This document shows, in pieces, positions 1-12,042 of a stretch of 64,000 bases of DNA. Below the pieces are notes generated by a model. It was not told where the DNA came from. It made no database searches and was given only the letters and a program-made list of their open reading frames with translations. Source of the DNA: Amphirosellinia nigrospora (lineage: Eukaryota > Ascomycota > Sordariomycetes > Xylariales > Xylariaceae); NCBI GenBank assembly GCA_004123355.1, contig SCHM01000001.1, positions 5,634,001 through 5,698,000 of the forward strand, written 5' to 3'. How positions within the stretch are numbered: the first letter of the stretch is position 1; the number at the start of each line of letters is the position of its first letter. A program made the position numbers and the translations under genes.

Positions 1-752
1 GTCGCCTGCTTTGCCCTCTGTCCCTTCGGCCCCGAACAAAAAAAAGAGCCAAGAGCTGTCTGTGCGCGTGCCAGAAGTCCGCAAATCTAAAAAGGAAATG
101 GTACGTGTCTACATGGTCGATCATCTTGTACCACACATTCTCTCTTGCTTCCTGATGAAATCTTATCCCAATTTATTGATGCGAGGACCACTCCCGTCAT
201 GGGCAATGTCCTTGCGACAGAATGATCTTTTATATCATAGGTTAGTCAACCCCATTAACCCCTTATTTCGGTTCACCAGCTAATCCACAATATAGTTACG
301 CTGATTGAAGCTTCATTACCCTGCTATCCTTGCTGTTTAGTTCATGAGCGCAAGCTGACAATAGGCGATCAGGCACACAAGGCGGACGCAGGCCCTCAAT
401 GGTTCAACCTCCCTGCAACTGACCTGACACCCGAACTTCGCCGTGATTTACAGCTCCTTAGAATGCGAGACGTTTTGGATCCCAAGCGCCATTATAAGAA
501 GGATACTACTCGAGGTATTCCTGAGTTCTCGCAAGTGGGAACTGTCATTCCTGGGCCCACCGATTATTTCAGCGCTCGCATGACCAAGAAGGACAGGAAG
601 CGGACTCTACTCCAAGATGTATTAGAAACCGAGGATACAACTAGACGATTCAAGAGCAAGTATGGCGAGATCCAAGCCGTCAAGACCAGCGGAAGAAGGG
701 ACATTACAAGAAGATGATGCAGAAACGATACGGCCGCAACTATAAGGGATGA
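1..752 (+). CDS. FCF2: Fcf2-like pre-rRNA processing protein, 5' partial
   Basis: Fcf2 is a nucleolar SSU-processome factor needed for early 35S pre-rRNA cleavages; the family is related to human TdIF2. The frame is open to the left window edge, so the start lies outside. A lysine-rich stretch (to base 100) runs into a GTACGT donor at 101. The Fcf2 domain is readable from about 340 on, with the hallmark LRMRDVLDPKRHYKKD at about 461-505 and QVGTVIPGPTDYFSARMTKKDRKRTL after it. The exact intron is unclear: the best acceptor (after 340) does not match phase, while one after 279 does. Near 691-697 one A appears missing from a short run; the annotated frame then stops at 717, whereas the next frame gives the typical GHYKKMMQKRYGRNYKG tail and stops at 750-752. 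The domain call is firm; the 5' structure is not. Confidence 0.85.
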
Positions 753-1625
753 GAAATACCCTGTGGTAATAATATGTCCTCGTCGATATGTGACTATCTC
801 CCGACAACTTCATTTACGTCGATGGCTGGGCCTAGTGAACCCTTGATAGCGAGTCGTGGGGTCACTGCTGGTTCTCTAAAAGTCTCAGAGCACCCTTAGT
901 CCGACGTCACATGAAGAGTGCATGCTTGTGTCGTCGTATGAGTTGGTCACAGTTCAGGGACACTGTACGCTTGTAAGTCAGGGTAGCTTACACCAACGGC
1001 AGCAACGAACTACACGAACTAGACGACCATACCCAACCAGTCTAAAGCTGCTGACAGTCCAATAATGGGCTGATATTGTCTGCTTCAGAGTATAGAAGCT
1101 GGCTTGTCGATTGTATGTTGTAAACTTACACATCAGGCTATAGGTCAAGCCAATGACCATACTGTTGTTGTCGCTAGCAAATGCTAAACAACATGTTGTC
1201 TAATACGACGCGGAGAAGAGAGCAATCTGAGGATGACATTAGGTCTATAAGGCTTTAGCATCAGTAGCCTTGACGCTCGCTCACCTGTTGATCCTATAAG
1301 ACCATCACTTCTCTAGACACGAGCCGATAGTCACATTACTCTCGACAGCAATGGTGGACGTAGGGTAATGTAATGCTCTCGCTATCTACCACTAGACTTT
1401 GGCGAGTCTAGTAGAATATACTTGTTCAACGACCTCTACCTGGGACCTTGATTATTGAAATCAATGGATACAAAACTACGTATTCGTGGGAATAGTTATA
1501 GTACCTATAAAACCAAGTTACGCACTGTTTAACAAGTTCTATTCAAGATATTATTTCCCGAGACATGTTCACCTTTAATCTACAGGTGTCGGACTTGAGT
1601 CACCTCAAATGATTAATATTTTCGA
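753..1625. other. Intergenic spacer, no gene seen
   Basis: This is the 3'-to-3' spacer between the Fcf2 gene and the convergent dehydrogenase. Only short unsupported ORFs occur. No RNA gene or clear repeat was seen. Confidence 0.6.
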
Positions 1626-3193
1626 TCATTCTATTTTAATAATGACCTTGGCGAAATGTTTCTGAGACTTGAGCCTCTCATATGCAGACTTAGCATCTTC
1701 CAGTTTAAACTCTACATCGTCTACAGCGATCTGGATCTTTGTCTCTTCTATGTATTGTACTATATCCTGTAACATAGCACGAGTACCAAGCAAGATCCCC
1801 CACTACGCAGATCTGAAACATCGCGCCCATGATATCCACGGGGTTCTGTCCTTCGATAGAGAGCCCGCCACTACGACAGCAAAGTCAGCAACCATCAATT
1901 CATAGTAGTCTTTAAATTCTCCGAATTGGCCGGAAAGAGGGGTAGTATGTTCGGAAATTTACTGACACTAATCCCGCTAATGTTACCAACCCATCTCGAC
2001 GTACGGCTTTCAAGGATTCCGATAGTGTTGACGGACCTACAACATCGATGACATGGTCCACGCCTCGGCCGCCGGGTGTGAGGGCCTTCGCTTGCTCGCC
2101 CCATTCCGGCACCTTGTTGTAATTGAGTACGTATGAGGCGCCCAAAGCGCGCAGGCGCTCCGCTTTCGCGTCCGAGCTCGTGGTTGCGATCACGTTCGCC
2201 CCAGCTGTTACGGCGATCTGCAAAACGTCAGCGAGAGAATCGCACAAAACGTGTTTATCTACGTCCCAGAGCAGCTTGAGTGTTATGAAATGAGTGGCAG
2301 TGACGAGGGATTGCCATACCTGTAGGCTGGCAATGCTCACGCCTCCCGTCCCTGGACGAGGATCCAGTCGCCTTGCTTGACTTCACGCCCTTTACAACCC
2401 ATTAGGGCGTTCCACGCTGTCAGGCCTGAGCATGTCAATGTCGCTGCTTGTGCGTGGCTTAGATTTGACGGTTTGAGGACCAGCGCGCCGTGTCGGAAGA
2501 TGCCTCGCCGGCATAGCGTTCCGTGGGTCATGCCTCCCACTTCGGGGTCAAGAATCAGCGGTTTTATAGAACATGGAAAGGACATGTGAGCTTTTTTGTA
2601 AATCGTCACTTACATCCGTTGGTGATTGCGTCGTAGCCTGGGAGGACATCGTCGGCAATATCCGGGCACATGTGTGTGATGACTACAGGAGGTGCGGGAT
2701 GTTAGTAGAGATGTATGCTGCCATAACACGACCTCCCTGATAAACCTTGAAGTGAGTAGTACGCCAAGTGATAGGCCAGATAGGTGAAAAAAAGATTGCC
2801 GAACTGGGTCGTACCGTCAACTCCTGGCTTGAGCTCCGGCCGTGCCGAGGCTACGGCACACCCGATGGCCACGATCCTGCCCGATCCGTCGGAGCCCGGG
2901 ATAAGGCCCGGGATTATTGTGAATATAGCTGAACTAGTCAACGGGCCCTATTTAACATATCAGCACACTTATAAGATACACAACACAGATGTGAACTAGA
3001 GTGATGAGGTCGCTGTGAAATACGGGCATACATACTTGGGCTACGACGAGGTCTCGATAGTTCAAAGACGCGGCGTGAAGCTCGACTAATACCTCATCGG
3101 GCCCGAGATCCTGCTCCGTCTTCGTACCATCAGGATCATATCGGAGAGCACCGAGCCCATCCTGGGAAGGAAGTGTCCATTGCCCGTCGACAT
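1626..3193 (-). CDS. Zinc-type medium-chain dehydrogenase/reductase (quinone reductase/alcohol dehydrogenase-like)
   Basis: This is an NAD(P)H-dependent MDR-superfamily oxidoreductase; the substrate is unknown. Reading from 3193: an N-terminal GroES-like part with LHAASLNYRDLVVAQ (exon ends at 3036, GTATGT donor) and VPGSDG-like LIPGSDGSGRIVAIG. Next come ATLTCSGLTAWNALMG, the Rossmann stretch (VQG..., then IAVTAGANVIATTSSDAKAERLRALGA), GRGVDHVIDVVGPSTL, and a C-terminal GTRAMLQDIVQYIEE...AYERLKSQKHFAKVIIK tail ending at TGA 1628-1626. Introns include 2319-2218 (GTATGG...CAG) and one near 1970-1860 (GTCAGT...TAG). The classical catalytic-zinc cysteine/histidine set is not apparent. Three single-base breaks lie in G/C runs near 3183-3185, 2350-2352 and 1797-1801; this is either sequence error or a pseudogene. 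Confidence 0.8.
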
Positions 3194-4050
3194 AGTGTCA
3201 GCACGTCGTTAAACTATCAGGGAAGCGAGGTGATTCCACGTAGTTAATGTCCAGGGAGCACGACGGGTGGGATATGTGATTATTATACAGAGGTATCTCC
3301 GAAACGAACACCGTCTATTAACTCTACTCCAAGGCGAGTATGTCAAACCTCGGGATACATAGCGCCGCCTTACTCGTCAAACGTCGGCTAAACAGGGTAG
3401 AATAACTCAGTCGAACAGTGCACATCTACCTACCATTCTCAGTTCTACGACTTTGCTAGGACAAGTCCGAAAAGATGAGGCAGTTATTCCCCTAACGCCG
3501 TTTTTTGGTCTTAGTATAGGTAAGGGCCTTGTTGCGGGTGGTTCTAACACGGAAAATAGCTTAATAATCTAACAACAAAGTTCCGCCGGTTAGCCAGGCT
3601 ATGCATGAAGTTCGGGGTATTCCTGTGTCTGAAGTAGTTGGTGGGGTGCGGTTAATGGTTATCATGATCGTCGATGCACAGAAGACCGTGTTACTTCCTA
3701 AGGCCCTGTTTCATAAAGATGCAGGCAATAGGTAGTCGTCGGGCATTTGCTATCTCTATAGTCATACTCTCATGGCGTGGTCGACCCGGGGAAAGTGCTG
3801 GTAGGATTGTTTATGGTGGTCGCAAGTGTATTACATAATCACTCATTGTCCGCATTCCAGCCTCAGCTCCAGCCACGCTTAAGCTAATACAAGTACGTTA
3901 ATCCACAAGCAAGCCTCACATGCCTACAATACCTCGCCTACAATACCCAGGCTGCTAGTTTACATCGCCCAATCACAACAAACTTGACGAGACAACGCTG
4001 GAACGACTAAACTTAGCATGTTATCAGGATGATAAGGTAGCTCTAAAAGC
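3194..4050. promoter_or_regulatory. Divergent promoter region, dehydrogenase / VPS16
   Basis: The spacer separates two divergently transcribed genes and must contain both promoters. I saw no ORF with family similarity and no element that I can name with confidence. Confidence 0.4.
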
Positions 4051-6816
4051 ATGGAGGCTACGCATCCGACTGCCGGGTGGGAGAAAGTCGGCGATCGGTT
4101 TTATCGCAAGACCCAGTTGTATACCGCCGTCTTCGACCAGGATCTAGACCTAGACAATTATATCGTTGCCGGAGCCCCGTACGGCGGCGCTGTAGGTGAG
4201 TCCTTTTGGCCCTCCGAATATTAGGACTATTTGCCCGCTAGATTGTCAGCAAAGAACCTCACTGACGGCACACAGCAATTTGCCGAGATGAGACTCGCAT
4301 CGTGACATATCGGCCTAATCAATCTGCCAGGCCGAGCATTGACATATACAGCTGCGCGGGGAAGTTGCTCAAGAGCATCGCCTGGGACAAGGGTTCCGTG
4401 AAGGGGCTCGGGTGGTCGGAAGACGAGAAACTGCTAGTTGTGAGCTACGATGGCACCGTCCGTTGCTATTATGACCTGCAAGGCGACTTTACTCAGTTCT
4501 CCTTGGGGCGCGAGGCCGAGGACTTTGGCGTGCACTCATGCCGATTCTATGATCATGGCATGGTAGCCCTACTTACGAACAACATGCTCATATCGGTATC
4601 GTCCTACGATGAACCGAGGCCGAAAGTGCTGGTCACACCGCCAGAGGGCGAGATTCACTCTTGGACTATTATTTCTCCGAGTTTCACCTTATCAAGGTCT
4701 GTTGAAGTACTACTGAGTATTGGGAAGACCGTTTATGCTGTGGATGCCGCCGAATGTGAAGATAGATTTCTTGACATTGGTCCCTTTAGCCACATAAGCG
4801 CTTCACCTAACGGTAAATTTGCCGCTCTTTACACTACGAACGGCAAAGCCCACGTCATCACATCAGACTTTCAAGATCGTCTGAGCGAATACGACTCTCG
4901 GTCTCAGATTACGCCCAAGTATCTCCAGTGGTGCGGCAACGATGCCGTCGTGATTGCCTGGGAGGATGAGGTGAACGTGGTCGGACCTAAGAATGCTGTA
5001 GCGAGCTTCGTATACGAAGGCCGTGTCCACGTGATTGCCGGTAAGACTTGCACGCTCCTCAATAAACCCAGAAACTAACCAACGTAGACCTTGATGGTGT
5101 TCGCCTTTTATCTAATGATGTTTGTGATTTCGTCCAAAAAGTTCCAGACGTCACTGACGAAGTATTCCGCTATGGAACCGAATCACCAGCGTCTGTCCTT
5201 CTAGATGCGGTGGAGCAGCTTGAAAACCAATCTCCGAAAGCAGATGATAATATTCAACTTATCAAATCAAATCTAGTGGAAGCAGTTGATACCTGCGTCG
5301 CAGCCGCAGGACACGAATTTAGTATACACTGGCAAAAGCAATTACTTAAAGCCGCGTCATTCGGAAAATCCGTCCTCGATATCTACAACAGCGACGACTT
5401 TGTTGATATGTGTGAGACGTTAAGAGTTCTCAATGCCGTGCGCTTTTACGAGGTTGGATTGCCTCTGTCGTACGAGCAATACCAACGTCTTACTCCAGAA
5501 GGATTGATACAAAGGCTTATCAATCGGCATGAGTATCTTCTTGCTATCAAAGTGGCTGGATATCTACGTTTGCCAACGGATCGCATATATGTTCATTGGG
5601 CTTCATCTAAAGTACGGACCGGTGCCGAAGATGATAGTACCATCTGCCGCATGGTTGTAGAAAAGCTTGCCGGAAAGCCGGGCATATCATTTGAAACGAT
5701 TGCACGTGCTGCCTATGACGAGGGTCGTGGTCGGCTTGCCACGGAGCTTCTCAACCACGAGCCGCGTGCTGGTCGCCAGGTTCCCCTTCTTCTGAGCATG
5801 GAGGAGGACGAAATTGCACTTGACAAGGCCATTGAAAGCGGCGACTCGGATCTCGTTTTCTTCGTTCTCCTGCAACTGAAGAAGAAACTCCCCCTTGCCT
5901 CCTTCTTCCGCGTCATCAATGCCCGACCCGCCGCAACAGCACTCGTCGAGTCCTCCGCTATGCTCGAAGGTGATCACGCCCTACTTAAGGACCTCTACTA
6001 TCAAGACGATCGTAGAGTGGACGGCGCGGGCATCTTCATCCACGAGGCCCTGCAACAGCCGGATGCGCGCACATCGGGAGACAAGCTCGCGCTCGCGGCA
6101 AAATTACTCTCCGACTCGAGGGAGAATAACTTCGAGCTGGCCGCGTTGAAAGAAGCGACGACGCTGCTGCGGATGCAAGAAGCCCTAGACCGAGACCTGA
6201 CGGATTCCTTTAAAGGTCTTAGCGTCAACGAGACGCTGTATAAGTTGATACACCTAGGATATTCTAACAAAGCCAAGCGCATCCAGAGCGAGTTCAAGGT
6301 CCCGGAAAAAGTGACGTGGTGGATTCGGTAAGGACTGGAATATACATCATGAACCTTTGTATGACTTTTTTTGCTAATTACGCGCGAAATAGGCTGAGAG
6401 CCTTGGTCGCAAGACGGGACTGGAACGAGATCGAGGAGATTGCCAAGAACAGAAAAAGTCCGATTGGATGGGAGGTAAGTGAAGCCTTCTCCCCCCTCTC
6501 CATCATCAAACCGAGTCCCATCTTCTCCTTTTTCCCTGCCTTTTTTCTCTTGGAAAAAACCTCTGCTAACCACAACTTCATCAAAAAGCCATTCTTCAAC
6601 TTGGTACTACAGGCGGGCAATACACGTCTAGCATCCATCTTCATCCCGAAGTGCACCAACCTGGAGCCGGGGGCCGCCATTACCATGTATGAGAAGTGCG
6701 GCATGCGAGTCAAGGCTGCGGAGGAGGCCGTCAAGGCTAAGGATGCTGAATCGTGGATGCGTCTCCTCGATGCGGCGGGCAAGACCACGACCGAGGGAGA
6801 GAAATCGAGCGCTTAG
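4051..6816 (+). CDS. VPS16: Vps16, HOPS/CORVET core subunit
   Basis: Vps16 is a class C Vps core subunit, acting in Rab7/Rab5-dependent tethering and fusion at vacuoles and endosomes. Five exons join in phase: 4051-4195, 4276-5040, 5088-6327, 6393-6474 and 6589-6816, giving 819 residues, a normal length for the family. The N-terminal part (about residues 1-420; e.g. GWEKVGDRFYRKTQLY, DETRIVTYRPNQSARPSIDIY) is the Vps16_N beta-propeller. The C-terminal part (about 500-800; ALNAVRFYEVGLPLSYEQY-like text, LAIKVAGYLRLP, GRLATELLNHEPRAGRQVPLLL, LIHLGYSNKAKRIQSEFKVPEK) is the Vps16_C alpha-solenoid. All introns have GT/AG ends and no frame break occurs, which contrasts with its neighbours. Confidence 0.96.
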
Positions 6817-7738
6817 GAACACAAGTATTTAAGAAGTAGTAGGTCGGCACAGAAATCTGTGTATGGGCGGAAATCGAATCCATTTTTGGGGTCAGTATAA
6901 TGCAAAGAAGTTGTTAATAATAAATTTATGTGAACTTTAGTATCTCGATGTTAACCCGGATACGCGTATTCTAAGTTGAGATGGTAAAAGATTGGCCTTA
7001 TTATGATTATTAGTTGATTCGTAACCTCACATGGACGCACCAGAACAGAACTTTCTCAACATGCTGTAACGCTTGGTGTAACTTTTTTCGTTGGCCATTC
7101 CTATACCGACGTCTATGAACAAAATGCTGGAAACATCCACCCCCACAGGAGACATTCCATAATCAACCGACCTATCATGATCCTTCCTACTCGTGAGAAA
7201 CGCAACTCGCATGAACAGAGAGAACCGGTACACCATTCATCATCCCTTCCATCATCTTCCGTCGTCACCTATCCGTCATCCCTTATCGTTGCTTTCATGT
7301 TTGCTGCATACAACCGCTGTGCTCACGCTCCTGTATTTTGATAATGGTCGCTTGATTTACACCCGATCGAGTTCTGTGTTGCGTGTATTGAGCGAAATTC
7401 CATGCCGAAAGGCATAGCGGTCGAAGAAAAAATAGCAAAATTAAAAGTCGAAGAGTTCCCCGGGGTATTCCCACCACAAAGTTAGTCGAACGGCGGGGTA
7501 TCCAGTAGAAGCTGTCGTTGCCTAGTACAACGTGCGAGATCCGAAGCACGAGATAAACTGTGCCAGCATCACAGCAACATCAGAGCTAAATCTAACAACA
7601 GGTCGTGACGGCAAGAGGGACCGAGTAAAGATCAGAAATTTTCGGATTGACAAGGTTACTCAGAACGCCATGGAGATTATGCCTAGAGATCGGGGTAGTG
7701 AGAAACCTGGTCTTATACAAACCTGCGGCTATCACGCC
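6817..7738. other. Intergenic spacer between convergent genes, no gene seen
   Basis: This is the 3' spacer between VPS16 and the eIF4B-like gene. An AT-rich stretch directly after VPS16 (about 6890-6960) would suit a polyadenylation region. No other feature was seen. Confidence 0.5.
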
Positions 7739-9900
7739 TCATACGCGTGAGCGGCGGCCTTTTGACACCGGGACAGTGGTCCAGCCATCGGGATCTTGGG
7801 ACGGGGCGGCCTCAGCCTCGGAGCGGCGGACGCGGCAGACGCGGTAGACGCGGCTTGCGGGGGTTGCTGCCCAGCAGCAGCAGCAGCAGCAGGAAGAGGA
7901 GGGTTTCCATTGGCGCGTGGGGGTCGGCCATCATAACTGCCTCGAGGCCCACGAGGCGCACCACGCCCTCGAGCCTCTCCACGGCCACGTGGAGCATTCA
8001 CATAGCCACCGCGTTGTCGCTGCTCTCCCGCTGCTGACCGCCAGTTGCCACTCTCTACTGCTCGCGACTTAGGGTTTGGAGCGCCCTCTTTAGGTTTGGA
8101 CGGCAGCTTCTGGTCTTCGCCAGCTCCGTTCTCGGCATTTTCAGCTAGCTCCTCCTTGGATTCGGTAGGATTCTCGGTCTTCTCTTCCGGCTTTTCCTCA
8201 ACCGACTCTATCTTGGCAGCCTCAGCATCAGCGGCAGCCTTCTCGGCGGCCTCCTTCGCAGCAGCTTCCTTAGCCAAGCGACGTTCTTCCTTTGCCTTTT
8301 CATCGGCCTCTTTCTTCACCTTCAACAAAACGTCTCGCTTATCAGCAATCTCACGTTCTTTTGCCGCTGTATCAATAGGACGGGCGGCGCCGAAGGGGCT
8401 TGCCTTAGCATCACCAGTTGCGTTCGGGGACGTAACATCTGGCGATTCGGAAACAGTTCGCTTTGTAAGCTGAAGCCTGGGCCGACCACCACTGGCAAGG
8501 GCGGCGGGACCTGGGCCAGATGGCGAAGGCGGTGCTTCGCTACCTTCACGGGATTGTTCAGGAGATTTCACTGGGGCGTCGGGGCGCATGTTGCTACGCC
8601 ATTGGTTATCTAGCTCTGCGGCCGTGGGCGCCCGCTCTGGGCGCTCCGGGCGCTCTGGGCGTTCTGGTCGGTCTCTAAATTCTCTTGGAGGTCGGGAGCC
8701 CTCTTGGCGTCCCTCGCCCCATGTAGCAGGTGAACCTTTGCGATCTTGTCGGGCAGGATCTCCACGACTGGGGTCGCTTCCCCGGGGCGGCTATCCGTGC
8801 GCGACATGGAGCGCTCGGGCTGCGGAGAGGAGATAGAGGGCCTCGTCGTTCCCAGTTTCCAAAGTCCCGTACCTTTCCATCATCTGCCGGGCCTTCACGG
8901 AAACTTGGGGTTCGACGCTCACCAAAGTCGTTGGGGCGCCGGTTATTGTTCCGAGAAGGGTCATCTGCCAGGGGGCCTTTACGCTCCCAGTTTATCAAGT
9001 CTCGAGCCGAGTCACCACGATTATCCCGATCTTTGGCTGGAATTGAGTTAGTGGCCACATCTAGTCTTAATACCAGCGTGCTGTATAAACTTACGAGGAT
9101 CCGCAATTCTGACCTTGATGGTTCGTCCTGGAAACTAGATCCATCAAGGGTTAATGCCTGTTTGAGACCATCTAAAGTGGCGAACTCAGCGTATGCGAAT
9201 CCTTTAGGGCGTTGCTCAATTCGGTCTTCGATAATGCGAACACTAGTGATTTCGCAATCGCTGAAGAAATCGGTCACACTCTCGCTTGTCGCTTCGTACG
9301 AGAGATTACCGAGATGCGCAGTGTAAGGGGGCTTCGTAGGAAGTTGAGTAGGGAACGAGTCACGGGAAGGGTAGGCTGCGTTCAATTGAGATTATGTTAG
9401 CCCCCATATTAAAATACGACAAGATGTCGAGGGGCGAACAATATGGCGACGCACCTCGATCATTGCTGCTAGAGCCGTAGCCCGAGTAGCCCGAATAACC
9501 AGTCTTGCGGTCGGAAGTGGAGGGGGGCAGCGGCTGGGAGCCTGACAAAGGCCATGTTAGAGACACATTCCGTGACAGCGTAGCATTCTGCATAACATAA
9601 CATACCAACAACCTCTTCGACTTCGTCGGCCCAGGACCCACCGTACTCTATTGCATATGTCAGTCAGCGATATGTAGCTCAGAGCCGTACCGACACCCAC
9701 ACCCACACCCACACCAACAGCGGCGGGGTAGGCGGCGGCGGCGGCAGTGGTGGCGGGAGGTCAGAGGGAACTAACTCTCCTCATTCAAGAAGGCCCCGAG
9801 GGACATCTTCTGCTGCTGCTCCTTCTTCTTAGGCGCTGTACGATGCACATGTCAGCAGGGTGTAGGGCACAAGCGGGCATGGGTGCGGCAACAAACCCAT
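7739..9900 (-). CDS. TIF3: eIF4B/Tif3-like translation initiation factor with RRM
   Basis: eIF4B is an RNA-binding cofactor of eIF4A/eIF4F that acts in cytoplasmic translation initiation. The N-terminus reads MAPKKKEQQQKMSLGAFL and then GGSWADEVEE, both typical of fungal eIF4B. One RRM follows (AHLGNLSYEATSESVTDFF, RNP1-like PKGFAYAEFATLDGLK). Then come DRDNRGDSARDL and NWERRGPL repeats, an Arg/Pro-rich PERPERPERP region, a Lys/Glu/Ala helix, an RGG-like tail and the C-terminal DGWTTVPVSKGRRSRV (stop 7741-7739). The first coding exon appears to be only four bases (ATGG at 9900-9897) before a GTTTGT donor. Four single-base losses in runs (near 9126, 8824, 8787 and 7823) split the frame. Because the protein text resumes each time, I read it as one gene. 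Confidence 0.87.
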
Positions 9901-11093
9901 GATTGCGGTATTGGCAGGCTATGCGCAATGTGTACAGGTTAGGCAGTAGGCAGCGGTTGCGCGTGGTCGGGAATGCAGGCTGGGTTAGATTTAGACAAAC
10001 TGAGCTCGGTCGGTCGATCGGATCGGCTGGTCGTCGTTGTTGGGTTTGCTGTGGTGAGGCAGTGGTCTCAATGCACGGGAGTCGTGAGCTGAGGTCTCGT
10101 CGCCAATCTCACGGATCGAGGATGGGTCGATTGGCAGGCGACTGGATCTCAGAGGTTGTCTCCGAGAGGGTTTGGCAAGGGAGACGCTTGCCTTTTCGGC
10201 TAGAAAAATTTAATCGCTGGAGGGTGAATTTTGGGTGCTGGGCAATTGGGACGTTGGTGGTGGGGTGTGTTGGGGTGGCCGCTTGGACCCGTTCAGGCCT
10301 AGCCCGGGACCGTCGCCCAGTGCACAAGTACAGAAAACGCACACCAAAAGCACACCGGCCGATGCGCGCTAATCCGCTAATCCGCTAATCAATCACCCGC
10401 CGTCTTCTGTTCTTCCCCCCTCCTCTACCTACCTAGCCTCTTGTTATTGTTACCTTAGAGATTCAGACATATTAATGTTTGCCTCAAGCTAGGCACCTAA
10501 ATCTTTAGTTGTTTACATAATATGTACTACCTAACCCATAATGCCATAGGTAGGTAGATAGAAACAGACCTTGAAGCAACCTAGGAAGAAGCCTTGTAAG
10601 CCGGTACCGACCTGTTTATACTGCTTGTTGCTCCTAGAGCCACACCACTGGATACAGGTACCGCAGCGCTCGGGTGGATTTTAATTAGGTAGTAGGTACC
10701 TACCTAGGTACTTAGAGGTAGGTACCTAAGTGCTTCGTTTAGGACGAGCACCATATTCCAATTGGAGCTTGTTTGAGTCTTCAAGTAGCTCTGTGCCCCA
10801 TCATCTAATACTATTTACATATATCGTTGTCAAATTTGTTTCTCACTCTATTCTTTTACGTTTCAATAAACGGTAAATGATAGTTTCTGGTGAGCAATTT
10901 AGATGCAATTCGGCTTGTTGCGGAGACGTTGTAGAAAGAATTCTGCCGATCTAGCGTCACACATTTTACGGACTTCTGTGTCCATGGTTGGGAGACTCGA
11001 GCCCGGGCTTCAACAATCAGCTCACCTTAGCCTCTCGACCCAATCTTCCGCCAGGTTTCTCATTTTCTATACAATTCCTAGTTAGAGAACAGT
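9901..11093. promoter_or_regulatory. Divergent promoter region rich in TACCTAGGTA-like words
   Basis: This 1.2 kb spacer lies between the starts of the eIF4B-like gene and the mitochondrial membrane protein gene. It includes a G-rich leader (9901-10390) and, from about 10416 to 10735, many overlapping copies of TAGGTA/TACCTA, some palindromic (TACCTAGGTA, GGTACC). No coding support was found. Confidence 0.5.
10681..10735. repeat. Cluster of TAGGTA/TACCTA palindromic words
   Basis: About 55 bases are made almost entirely of interleaved TAGGTA, GGTACC and TACCTA words, so both strands read alike. It is the densest copy of a motif that recurs in other spacers (about 37.0, 37.9-38.05, 58.78 and 60.72 kb). 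Confidence 0.7.
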
Positions 11094-12042
11094 ATGGCAC
11101 CTTGGCCTTGGTCTTGGTGGTCCCAAACCACCTCTCAGCCTACCTCTCAGCAACAACAGAGACAAGAACCACCACCAGTCTCATCTCCGTCAAACCCCCC
11201 CAAGACAACTAACCCTTCACTGACCGAAACTCCAATTCTTCTTTCAAACACGCCCCCAAGGCTGAAACAGAAGGATGCCGTCCATAAAGACATGCCATCA
11301 CCGGATGAACTATGGCAGATAGCTTCCAAATCTCTCCAGACGGGTGCTGTCACTGGTTGGTATCCATTTCCTCTCCAACTTCGATCACTTGCCTAACTAC
11401 TTCGTGTAGGTGGAATCGGCTTCCTTTTCGGTGCTGGCTCTGGAATTGTACGTTCTGCGCCGCCTACATTATTTGCGCTGTTCGCTAGCTCCAATGGTTC
11501 GCGTTAGGCTCGAGCTACATGGGTGAGTTTCGGCATCTTGACCTCTCATGAGAGTATGCACTAATTTGTGCCAGCGTCGAGAGAGCTCCTGTATCATGCA
11601 TGGGGAGGCGAGGAAAAATGAATTCCTCGGACTTGGTCAAAGCAAGCGGGGTGGCTGGTGGTGTATCAGGGATGGTAGGCGGCATGATCCGTAAGCTACG
11701 CCCTCTTCCCCGAACTTTCCTTTGAACGAGCACTCACCTTCCTCAGGTGGCCCCAAAAACATATTACCCGGGATGCTCTTCTTCGGTACACTCGGAGCTG
11801 GGACATCATACGTGTCCCGACTGGCCTGGGGTAATTCAAACTCGAAGACGAGCTGGCTCGATTCTAAATGGAGTCCAATGCAGCGATTATCGAACAAAGA
11901 CTACATACACAAGATAGAAGAGAAGATTCTTCAACTCGATGCCGAAATCGCCATCATCGATGACAACATCGCATCCCTCAAGTCATCGCAATCATCTATT
12001 GCGTCTACAAAACCCGCAACAAAAAATGATCAAGCCCACTAG
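11094..12042 (+). CDS. Putative mitochondrial membrane protein, glycine-rich (Tim17/22-like)
   Basis: No family is certain. The N-terminus (about 90 residues) is Trp/Gln/Pro-rich and lacks acidic residues at its start. Two hydrophobic glycine-rich segments follow: GGIGFLFGAGSGIVRSAPP with FASSNGFALGSSY, and ASGVAGGVSGMVGGMIRGPKN followed by GMLFFGTLGAG. These are reminiscent of Tim17/Tim22/Tim23 membrane proteins. The C-terminus is a probable coiled coil (IEEKILQLDAEIAIIDDNIASLKSS). Introns 11356-11409, about 11521-11570 and about 11691-11747 join in phase. Two single-base losses, in a T run (about 11499) and an A run (11614-11618), interrupt the frame. The coding call is good; the mitochondrial location is inference from the glycine-rich membrane segments. 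Confidence 0.65.

Noticed and set aside
8045-8473. 142-codon plus-strand Ser/Ala-rich ORF
   Set aside because: Antisense shadow of the Lys/Glu/Ala-rich segment of the eIF4B-like gene.
9903-10388. 161-codon plus-strand ORF upstream of the eIF4B-like gene
   Set aside because: Arg/Gly/Trp-rich text with no domain or splice support; it fits a GC-biased leader/promoter region of the opposite-strand gene.
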